Source of the DNA: Cyclina sinensis
Lineage: Eukaryota > Mollusca > Bivalvia > Venerida > Veneridae
Assembly (NCBI GenBank): GCA_012932295.1
Contig: JAAONU010000014.1
Coordinates: 21,780,011 to 21,844,010, forward strand
Direction of reading: 5' to 3'
DNA length: 64,000 nucleotides
Positions 47,841 to 59,200 of the stretch are shown in pieces. The notes under the pieces were generated by a model. That model made no database searches, was not told the DNA's origin, and saw only the letters and a program-made list of their open reading frames with translations. The position numbers were made by a program, and so were the translations under genes. Each line of letters opens with the position of its first letter. Within the stretch, counting starts at the first letter, position 1.

Positions 47841-49330
47841 TATGTATCACTATCACTTTCAAAGTTAATGTCAATGAAATTTGCTACGTGCACTGCTTTT
47901 TTATTGCAAGTTATACTTCTGAATTATTCGATTAGCTGTTTTGTAAATGAACTATACCATGATGAGCTTTTCCAGCTGCACAACTTTTGAATACATTAAC
48001 ATAAAGGTAGAGCTGCAAACAAAAACCTGATTATATGCATCATCCGGATCGATTTTCTAATTTTATGCAAACGCTGTTGATTTATATGAAATGTTAAGTT
48101 TCTTGAAATTTGCTAGACGTACAACAGGTAAATTTTATTTTCATTGGAATATAAATAGTTTGTATTAGTATTGTTTAAAACAATAATAATTGTTACATTT
48201 CTGTTCATTGCCTTTAAACGCTTAGTAGAAGGAGTGAATGCTGTATTTGATTGAGATTGAACGTACACTTGAGTTAATGAAAGCTGATCTTCAGAAAGTG
48301 AATACAGAATTTGAGTGAGTGAGTGAGTGAGTGAGAATCCATTCAGTTTGCATTTAATCAAAGTTGTACAACATGTTTAAAAATAGTAATATAGTGTCCA
48401 AAATGACCGAAATGCATAATGATATTTTCAGAATAAAAAAAAAAAAACATCGAATGTTTAGAAATTAAAATTAATTAACACTAGCAAAGTCTTCCTGTAC
48501 AATGAAAATTAATATAGAAGTATATGTGTGACTTCCTGCTCAGTTGTTAATTGAATTCTTTTGACTATTCTTTCCATTACAGCTTGAAAAAATTCGACTT
48601 TACTAAGTAGAGGTGAAACTTTTGTTACAATGGATTTATTCATGGCAAATATTTTTTCAAAGAAAAAATATCAGTACAATTTTTCAAATATTCAGGTTCA
48701 CTTTGACAACACGTATAAAACTTTAAGTAAAATTTATTTCTAGATCACTTGATACTAGTAAAACAAATTGATTTTCCGATATCAAAGCCATTACTGAATA
48801 TGATATTGACTTAATTTCTAGTTAGTGTTATCTTTCGAAATATAACATTGTCACTGAATCGTGAAATGCATATCTTCAAGGGCCAGGGGCATTATTTTTT
48901 GTATCGCCTATATATTATAATTTATAGAAACAGCTGATGTAGAGGTACCGCCTAACTTATTCAGGGATGTGTAATAGCTGAAACGAAAGCACTTGCGTAA
49001 TATTTCATCTTCACGGGCCTTGTTCTATATATTTTCCAAACAATTATTGGAAAGAATAACCTATGTAGATGCACTTGCCAAATGCTTGATCTCTCGATTT
49101 GTATTCATAAAAATTATAGCTGGGAACAGTTGAGACTATATCAAACGAATGTACTAATTAGAAATATGCTGAATAGAATGATTTATATGATTAAAACTAT
49201 CCTCAATGTTATGCATGTCTTGTCAAGCGCGTTAATTATTTCTACTTAAGTTTAAACAAACATATTTCTGAATTTCGGCTGAAAGTTTAAAGTAGGAATA
49301 TACATTACTACATTTTAAGTCTTAAAGTCA

Positions 49331-49556
49331 GGATGATGACTTTAGTATCATTGCAGCTCATCCAAACTTTTTTTTCAAAGCCGTCATTCATTTCTTTTTT
49401 AAATATCTGTAATTATTGACCATTTAAATTGACGAATAATGATTTTTGGTTTGACACGTACCGTACTCAGCATATTGATTCACTTGGTGAGGAGATGCAA
49501 CAGATGATCGAGAACTGCCGCCTGAAGTAGTTGCGACAATAAAGAGTTTTGGAAAG
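49331..49556 (+). repeat. Second inverted repeat, left arm, with terminal-exon-like sequence
   Basis: This pairs closely in reverse complement with 50717-50940. It contains an open segment ending QQMIENCRLK then TAG (near 49529), followed by AATAAA. It therefore looks like the last exon and poly(A) signal of a gene I do not recognise. In this arm the base before the exon is not a valid acceptor ('tttttgg' in place of 'ttctagg'). Confidence 0.75.
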
Positions 49557-50716
49557 GTACTTTTAATTAACTATATTTGTTTGTTTTTATTGCCTATAAT
49601 ATCGACACCATTTGATGTTTACATCAAATGCTTTTCGTGTACATGTATTCATTTACAGCTGCAAAATAAAAATAAAAAACAAGTGATAATATATTCCAAC
49701 TTATAAGTTCATATTCAAACCATGTTTATGAATACTTTATTACAGGCAAAAACAGTTAAATCTTGCATGCTTGGAATATGACATTGTATGTAGGTGATGG
49801 TTTTATATGAGATCTGGTGCTCGTTCAATTTCTAATCTACTTATTAACGCTTGACTGGGTACATATGAGTAAATAAACGCTAAATATTAGTGAATAAACT
49901 CTGAACTTAAGTGAGTGAACGCTGATTATATGTAAATGAATGTTGATTTTCAGTGAAGGCTGAATGTGAGTGAGCGAGCGCTGAAGTTGGTTCAGTGAAC
50001 GCTGATTATATGTAAATGAATGTTGATTTTCAGTGAAGAAATGCTGAACGTAAATGAAGGCTGAATGTGAGTGAGCGAGCGCTGAAGTTGGGTCAGTAAA
50101 CGCTGAATATGAGTGATTTAACACTGATTTCGCGTAAGCTATTGCTGATTCTGAAAAAAATGTTTTGTTCTGTTCTGTTCTGTTCTCCTTCTGAATAATC
50201 TAAAGCATACTCTAAATGAGTCAGTGAGTAGGTAAGGAGTCCGAATTTGTCTTCTCTGTCTGCAGCAAATAGGAAGTGTCCAATGTGCTTAAATAAATAT
50301 TTAAATCTTAAGCATTCGGGACATGTAAAAATACATGGATTTTTTTGACATTTTGTTAAAATAATTCTGTCTATTCTAGCCAAAATATATCTGTCAATGA
50401 CAACAGCAGCTAACAAGAACATATTTATGACTTCATTGAAGAAACAATGCAAACATTCTACTTATGTCTACAAATGGCTTGAGTATTTCTTTTTTACATA
50501 CTCAACGAAGTTTATAAATTTCTATAATAATGAATGATGCGGTTCTATTTTTCAACATGTTTTGTAATAAAATCGATACAAAAGGGACCTGCCATATATT
50601 TTCCGATGATAAACTGCAGATGTATTTTATTGGCATATTCGTTTTAAAATTAAACAATAATTGATACTTTAAAGAAGAAAATAATTATGTTCAAAACTGT
50701 TTCCCGTAGAAAGACA
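49557..50716. other. Spacer of the second inverted repeat
   Basis: Besides the minisatellite at 49850-50150, this holds a (TGTTC)n tract at 50161-50185 and unrecognised sequence. The minus-strand frames over 49837-50452 are repeat translations, not genes. Confidence 0.5.
49850..50150 (+). repeat. Degenerate minisatellite with higher-order period
   Basis: Short units around 'tgaacgctgaatatgag' repeat every 14-20 bp. On top of this, the phrase 'gctgattatatgtaaatgaa' recurs exactly 80 bp apart (49921 and 50001), and 'gctgaatgtgagtgagcgag' recurs about 101 bp apart (49959 and 50060). Unit drift plus larger duplications explain the pattern. Confidence 0.8.
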
Positions 50717-50940
50717 ACAAAGAGTACTCTTTATTGTGGCAACTACTTTAGGCGGCAATTCTCGATCATCTGTTGCATCTGCTCACCAAGTGAATCAATA
50801 TGCTGAGTACGGTACGTGTCAAACCTAGAAACATTATTCGTCAATTTAAATGGTCAATAATTACAAATATTTAAAAAAGAAATGAATGACGGCTTTGAAA
50901 AAAAGTTTAGATGAGCTGCAATGATACTAAAGTCATCTTT
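50717..50940 (-). repeat. Second inverted repeat, right arm, with terminal-exon-like sequence
   Basis: The minus strand reads 'gtttctag' then an open segment starting FDTYRTQHIDSLGEQMQQM and ending at TAG, then AATAAA. This arm keeps a plausible splice acceptor, so it may be the original exon and the left arm the copy. Differences between the arms within the 26 codons are one replacement (Glu/Gln) and two silent changes, which hints at past selection. Confidence 0.7.
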
Positions 50941-53240
50941 CTGTTTAATTCGTGAAGTACATAAAATACTAAATTATTGGCAAAGAGAGGATATTAAATG
51001 AGTAGTCATGTAAAAAGATATTTAATGCACGAGTTACCTGAAAACGAAAAAAAAAGAGGCTTTGTCGAGTTTTCATCGTTTTCTAATAAAGAGTGTAATA
51101 AAACCCGTATTGTGTTTTATTTATATCACAAAAATTTTAAGTGAATGGTCACAGAAACGCACATACTGTTAGTTTTGTCTGTATGCGCGCGAACGTCATC
51201 AGCATATTGAAAATGGCGCTGACGTCAGTGTTGTTACACTAGTGTTATATCAAAAAGATAGGATGTCTTTATTACACGCCCATGACGTTGTCTATGATAT
51301 AAATTGTAATAATAATATTTTTTAATGTACATTTTTCCTGTAGTTATTTCAGGGGAATAGCAATTGTTCATATTAGTTTAGTTTGTCCATTTGAAATATC
51401 AAACTGTCATCGATGTTAAAATGTAAAAGCAGTATTTATCATATTTTTGAACATATATTTGTGCATTACATGACGTCAGCTTCCACCGATGTTCTCGTAC
51501 AAAACTTGAAAAAAAAAACAGCGCACCATCAGTTACTGGACACACACCTTTCCATGGACTTTTCAAACAAACGACTGAAGAAAAGGAAGTAACTCACTCT
51601 CAGACTGAGTAGAAAATAACTTGGTTTACCACAGAGTTACTTTTGCACTTCTTGAAAATCTTTTCCCAAGTGCAAAGATCCATGAGGTTTGCCTGCTAGG
51701 AGGCAAAATGTACAAAAATCGTCCATGCATACATATATGACTTTTGCTAAGCACATGATCGGAAAAGTGACTTAAAGAAAGTAACACTTTATAAAAATTA
51801 TAAGTTACTTGAACCATGCCGCCTTCGATGCTTAAGTGTTTCATTTTTATTATTCTATAAGTGAGACATAAGGCACTAACATATAATCTAAATTATAGAT
51901 TAATAAAATATGCATGCTGAAAAAAAATCTGTTTTTATAGTAACTGTTTCAATAAAGAAAATTCAGCCTGCAAACAAGTGTTGAAATATTCCATACAAAT
52001 ATAAAATCTGTAATTAATTCCATATTAAAAGCCTTGTAAGCAGAGAGTAAAATTATTCTTTTAATGCTTTGATTTTCTTGCGCTTTATGATATAAACAAA
52101 GAGAGCGGAAATCCAGGATGTCCAAACACCGGGTTTTACTTCTGAAAAAAGATCGTATTAAACCTTTTCTAAACTGCTTTTTCGTCCTGACAAAACAGGT
52201 CACTTTTCACGACATGCACATACTACAATTATTCACACACTTCTATATCTAATTTATAGCCCTGATTTGTAACGAAAGTGCCTAGATTTTTCCTTAAAGT
52301 TACGCTTGAAACAAGTGACATATTTCTACTTTTTACTTTTTTAAAAGTATCTGGCGGTCTACCATAAGTCTTTTGAGGAAATGTTCAAGTAATAAAAACC
52401 TATATGGAAATATGCTGGACAGAAATGTCATCGACTAAATTTTAAACGCTTCAAGAAAGCAGATTTTTGCAATGCCGACATCGCAGTGTGTAAAATTTGT
52501 CACATCTTTCAAATGTATCGTCGGCTAAACGGCCTCGCTATTGTTTTATGTCATTACTCTAGCAATGAGTGGAAGGCTAGCAGAGTTTACTGAGTCTATA
52601 AAAGAACAATTTTTCTCTCCTGGGTACAAACAACGCTTCTTCTAAATGGAAATGAAAAATAAATCCATCTGGCTTCATAGTGAATGCATGTGTCGACAAT
52701 GTTTTGTTATTTATACAGCAGCAGTCATATTCAAGTAAAACAAAGAAGTTTCAAAGGCAATCCAAACAATGATGTCCATTTTTGGGGACACATTAATGCG
52801 GGAAAACAAAACATCCAGCGACTTAATTCTAAATTAGTTTAGCTTGAAATAAAAATATTGTAATTAGTAAAATTTTTACTACTTAATTTTAAATGTGATT
52901 TCATACATATGACTGAATATTTATTTTCTTGTTTCATAGTTATACATGAAAAAGAAATTTAAAAAAACATTTATCTTCTGTAAGTAAAAACTATTTCAAT
53001 CTTAAAAAAGTTTCGATGAAATGGCCAGTTCAAGAACTTGATCAAAGGATATGGGGTATTTTAATAACACAGCATTAAAAATACAGACACACAATTTAGC
53101 AAATTCAGTGTAAGAAGTAAACCTATTAACAACGTAAACAGACTAAATTTGTCTGACCAACCCTGAGAAAATGATATTTTGGTAAATATGTAAACAACGC
53201 AGTCTTATAAAGACAGATAACATTTGAAGTCTTCTGTGAT
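50941..53240. other. Intergenic stretch, nothing firm
   Basis: AT-rich. TGACGTCA-type CRE palindromes occur near 51220 ('gctgacgtcagtg') and 51471 ('atgacgtcagc'). On the minus strand AATAAA lies at 52920-52925, about 320 nt past the DUR3 copy C stop, a candidate poly(A) signal. No further exon of the gene implied by the terminal exon at 50.8 kb could be identified. Confidence 0.35.
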
Positions 53241-56200
53241 CTATTGAAGAACAATTTGCAGAGAAACTTCGTCTTTATGGACGTTTACGAACTCTCTATT
53301 CCTCTTGTACTGTCTCCAAATTTGTATACCTTCCTGCATAGGTGGTATGATGACCACAAATACGGTAGCTACAAGACACCAGTGTTGGCAAACAGATACC
53401 CAGGTTCCAAGTTGCTTCTCTGTAAGAACGTCCTGGCTAAGAGCAACAGCTGGGACAACGACAAGGAACACTGCAAAGCTCACAATGACACCTGTGATTG
53501 AGAAAAGTCTGGTTTTTCTGAAAATTGTCTCCATATGGTGGATGGTAAGAATTCTTCCGGCATTTATCTCCTTGAGTTCCTTACTATATATTCTTCTGTA
53601 GGAACTCAAAGGGTTATCAATACTCATTGTCTTCAACCATTCTATTTCTAGAAAACCAAGCTTTTCTTTCATAATTTGATCATCGACATGTCCTGGTTCA
53701 CCCAACGGGAAATGCTTGTTAAACGCCAATTTAGATTTGGTCTCATTGTCACATAGTGAAACAACTACAGTGACAACAGAGCTAACAAAAAATCCCGACA
53801 AGAGCCCTGTTAGTAAACTGTAGTCCTGGGCAGTGTTTGTGAAGAACTTGGACAGTCCACCCTCATACGTAGAACCATATGCCAGCATTCCTGACACAGA
53901 ACATATGAGCCCAGATATGCCACCTGAAATTTGTTAACTAGCCTTTAAAAACGAAATTTAACATTATTAACTTATACGTTATAAAACCGAGCCGAAGACC
54001 TTGAATAAATGTGGCCTGATACGTTAATTGTCAATAGAATAGATACTTAATATCCAGCAACTGAAGGAGTTACTCCTTATTTCCTTACGTGTCCGTTATT
54101 TAAAACGAGGGATTTTTTTCGTAAATTTACATAAAATTAACATTTCTTAGTCGCAAGTTAATGTAAATGAATTTATGACGTATATTAAAAGAATTTTAAT
54201 AACGTTTGTTTTTATGGTGTCAAAATTAAAAGTTACTTTTAAAATTAAATTTAAAAAAAGAGAGGCTTGGATGCACTTGAATAAAAACACATGCTGTTTC
54301 TTACAAAATATGGTAAAAATACAAAGTAGTTTTCATCTAAATTTTCAATCTACACATGTACTGGTTTGATTGTGTTCCGATAAAAAGATATATATTTGCT
54401 TTTTTATTTCTGCAATAGAATAAATCTAACTCTCTAAGAGATTTAAGATCTGCTATTTAAAGAGAACATGTTAATGTTTACATATAAGCTGTTACTAACC
54501 ACAGCGTATCTGTAATAATGTTAGATTGACCGCTTGTCTTCCCCCCCCCCCCCCCCCCCCGTGAATAATCCACTTCTACACATAAAATAAAATGAAGTAA
54601 GACTAGATTTATTGCACTTGTGGTCTTTCAACAGCTAGTGGGATTTGCAGAGTATTAGTATCTAGAAAACTTAAGAAGAATATCCATTTTCTCTATTTGT
54701 GTCTTTTTAGAGTGTTTTAATACGCGTTTCAGTGACTAACGGAATTGTATTTTGTATGCCATAGATCTAAAAAAATTAAAAGAAACATCTAGAGTGTTAA
54801 TTGAATATCTTGTTTTAGATAACAGCCGAAAATAAGTTTTATCTTGCCTTTTAACAACTACTCAAAGATTATTACGGACACCATATTATACTTGCATCGT
54901 ATATTGTTAAAATAGAATGAATGCAATACAATTGTTGTACAATGTATAAGATTTCATAATATACCCGATATAAGCCCTTTAGAAGTCGCTCGTGCCCATC
55001 CAATTGTAAAGTACAAAGGCAGAATAAATGGGGCGATGAAAACTTGGGAAGCGAGAAATGCCCAGTTAAGATTCATTCCCGACTCAATGATCAGAAGACC
55101 GAATGGAATAATGGCAATGATAACCCAAATCATACACCAGGACTTGTACTGTAACAACTGGTCTTCGTAGTGTCTGTACTGAAAACATACATGAGTCTGG
55201 ATCGCGACAACAGCATCGTTTTAAGCGGTTAGTCGTTACAAACAATACCGTTATAAGTGGGGTTTACTGTATTTGTTTCATTTTTTTTTCTTAATAGAAT
55301 CGATTGAAGCTTTAATGCAATTATTCGAAAAATGATTTAGTTTACAGTAACCAACTACTTTTATTTTTATTTCTGACAATCGACTTAAACAATTGTCTAC
55401 TTTAAGCAAATGTTTCACAAGAAAAATACAACTAAACAATTTACTTTCAGGATACTATTGATGCATTTGCACATGCACAAAATTGATTTATGCAAATACT
55501 TGCGCCAATGAAATGTGGCATAAGAAGTTCTGCACTTAGATTTACTATTTCAAATTGTACTTTCATCTTTAAGAACGGTTTAGAAATTGTTCCTATATAC
55601 ATATTTCAACGTTTTAAATATTGGTAAGGCTTAAATTAAACAAACGGAGGTTCATTACATGAACTTGCATTGATTATAGAATTATATTATATTTTCGAAC
55701 ATACTTACTTGCCCGTGAGTTGAACATTTGTACTGAAATCCGGGTTTTGCTTTTCCAGATAGGCGGTATTTTATATCTGTCTCGCATTCTTTGCAATCCG
55801 TAGCTGAAGGACAATCGCAAAGTTCTTTTGGAACATTGTCTACCGCTATTGGAATCTTTGACTTCCCACACAAAACACAATCAGTTGGTTCAGCATCGGG
55901 TCTAGATTATTCAATTAATTTATTTTCATTCTGATTTATGTAAGGCGAAAATTAGTGTATGTCGTAGCTGGTTTCCAAAAATACAATTAAATAAGAGAAA
56001 GATCTATTTATTTGTTTCGCCAGCTAATAAGTCCCAGCAAAAATGTGTAATGTAAATTTTACAAATGACAAAAGCTTTAGATTGATAATGAATCGGCACA
56101 CCTAAAGGGCATACCTAAACGGAGTGATGTGGGTTTTTATAATGTCGTAAACTAAAACCGACGACACGGACATCACCTCTCCCGATCCCGTCGACATCAA

Positions 56201-59200
56201 AGTCATTGTGAGTAAAGTTAACAAGACAAAACATCCCTCTTTTCCTAACAACGTCTGTATCACAAATGGTGTTATGTAGCCTGACATGAAAAATAGAAAT
56301 ATGACAGTGTGTATGCAGTTTTGTCGTGTTTGATAACGTGTTCACTGTAGCAGTTCAAATCTTTCACATAAAAAAACGACAATATGAGCTAAATGATTGA
56401 AACAAATACTACTATTTGTCAAACGCGACAGTTTATGTCTTTGTAGATGTTTTAAGTATATTTGTAAATGATGAAGAGTGTACTCTGAACATTGATGTAC
56501 AAATATAAAATTTAAACTTCAAGAACCTCTTACATTGCATGAGTCAAGCAGAGCCAAGTGTCAAATTCAGATGGAAAGACAGTTGTCAATAGTTTGAACC
56601 TAACGGATTAGGCAATTGATCCCATACTCAGCATAGTATATGGAATTTTTTTCATTCCTCAAGTATTAATAACTTGCATTTCAAAGGATGGTTTAAACGA
56701 ACTCCTTAACCAAACCAAATAAATACTGATCGTTTACTTGCATATATCATTTACAATCGACCGCATTGTAAAGATACGTGTTACTTATACCAAAAAGTAT
56801 GCACGACAAGCAACAGGTAGAATAATCGTTTTGTTTCAAGTACCTTCATCTATTTCTGCATCCGTAAGAAGATTCGTTCCATTTCGAAAGCTCATCGTTT
56901 TATACGTCATTGAAGACACAAACGAAACTGAGGTGGGAATGGCGTACCATAGGAAAGCTGCAATTAAGAACCCAAGCATACCCTCCCGTGGTTTTGCGGC
57001 TATTCTACTCTGCCAGTTAGCCTGATCACAGAATACAATCGCGATTGTCATAAAGAGTGTAACGATTCCGTATATAATACCGGACTTACTACGGAACGTG
57101 AGAAATGAATTATCTTTATTCCCATCAGGACCTTTCAAGCAAGACATCGCGCTGTGGAGAGACTTGTATGACGTAAACTCTTCCACTTCAGGTTCAGCTA
57201 GATATGTGACTTTTAAAATGAACAAAGACGTGGATAAAAAGATTAGTGCCGTGTTGAAATAAGAGATGTAAAAAGTTGTTCCAAGTCCTCCGATAAGACA
57301 ATAAGAACCAAACAGAACAGCCAGGATCATCAGCGTGAACTCATTCGAGGAGTCTTTACTCAATACTTCCACCGCAACTTTTCCTATAATTATAAATAAG
57401 AAAGGCAAAATAAACAAAACTTTATCCTAATAATGAAGGACTATATTATCAATTATCATTTTTTGTTTTTTGATAATCATATCCAAATGCATAAAGATTT
57501 TTCTTCGACAAAATTTATCTGTTTCATATCATTAACATGTAAAATGCTTAAAGATTGACATACAAAGATAAAGGATAACTGGATAACAAACTGTGCTTCT
57601 TATAAAGATTGACAAAATTCAAACAGCTAAATACAACCCAAGATCTTCATAACACCAACCAGGCCAATTACAACGTAAAAATGCAAGGTAAGTTACAACT
57701 ACCCAGGTTATCAAAAGATCTTAGAAAGATCTGAAATTGTAACAAAGGAGGTTGATTTAATGGTAAAAGAGGGTGAAATGACATGCTGAGAGAATATGCA
57801 CATTCTCAATACTTTGTGCAATTGTCAGGCAACCCTTTGAATAAACAGAATGAATAAAAATCGCCGTTTACATTTTTCTTATGAAGATGATAATAATAAT
57901 TATCGATTAGTTAACTGGAAAAAAGTCCTAGCATTCTAGATAACACCAAGCAAGTCACTTGCATTTCAATGCCGAAATCTTAAAGGTCATGCGACACAAA
58001 TTTTTGACCTCGAAATTTTCATATGAGCGAAAAATACATATCTAAGTATGACAGTTTTACACAATTCCGCCAGTAATTTTCATCTTAAAGATGTTTTTAT
58101 AGAAAATTAAAACCCATATTTTACGCACTTGATCGCGCGCACCTGTCACGCGTGAAACCGGAAGTGACGCACATGTATCCCTTGTCACTTGACACAGTTG
58201 CCTGGACTGATAACAAAAACTTAAAAATTATGATGGAAAGTGAAAATGTAGACTGAAAATAGTAAAAAAAAACAACATTGAACAAGTGAAGCTAACATCA
58301 TGAATATACATTGGAGATTTTTTTTATAAATATTTTGGAATTTTGATGGAATTACGAAGCCAATGAGCAAAATTTATATAGAGGCTTGTTCAATTAGGGT
58401 CATTAAAGGTATATCTGTGAAAACATCTAGAGATATTTTCCAAGTAACTGATCCAAAAAGGTTTTGAACATGCTCATTTTTATCCCATGCAGTTTTTTGG
58501 AAGACTTCATTAGCTAACTCCAATCGAGAGATTTTTCCCATAAAAACGTTCTTTTTACAGTGATGTGTTGCTTATTTGACTGTGATATATATTTTGCCTG
58601 AGGTACGTGTAAGAAATCCTTGACTAGATCTATGATTTTTTTCCATTTTAAAAGCATATCTTTATTTCTGGGCTTTTTCATTCTATATTTTTTTTGGAAA
58701 ACAAAACAATAATGATCAAAGAACAAATAATATGGTAAGAAGAAGCTATGTCAAAATCATAACAAAAACACATTGTTTTTTTTATTTTTAAATGTTCACA
58801 TTTATAAGTCGAATGATTATTATTTTCATCATAAATAGATCAATTACATTTAATTATCTAATTAAAAAATTTATCTGCATGGAAGCTACTTAAGAAATAA
58901 ACATTAAGACATGCTAGTTGGAAGCAACTATTACATAAAATTTTCACAAGTGTGACTGATCAAAAGTAATTTAATGAATTTGTAAGATCACTTGCTATAA
59001 AAGTTTGCTTATTGTCTAACTTTATCATTGATTGGGTTATAAAAAAGTTTTTTGCTTTGTTTTGACAGCTATGCAGAATATACAAGGGTCCCATTTGGGT
59101 AGGTTAATTTGCATAAATCCCACAGTATAAGGCGTGGTTTATGGATCTTTGACATTTCATTGGATATTAATTTATAAGTACAGACAAATTTCTGCTTGAT

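Larger units (their letters stand above)
46907..49322. repeat. Large inverted repeat, arm b
   Basis: Reverse-complement partner of 41675-44504. It is about 400 bp shorter, mostly because of microsatellite and local deletions. Its outer end abuts the left arm of the second inverted repeat at 49331. Confidence 0.85.

Noticed and set aside
49837..50452. Two minus-strand frames rich in Ser/His/Tyr repeats
   Set aside because: They are translations of the minisatellite and pentanucleotide repeat.
56738..57025. 95-codon plus-strand frame
   Set aside because: It is antisense to DUR3 copy C exon 6.
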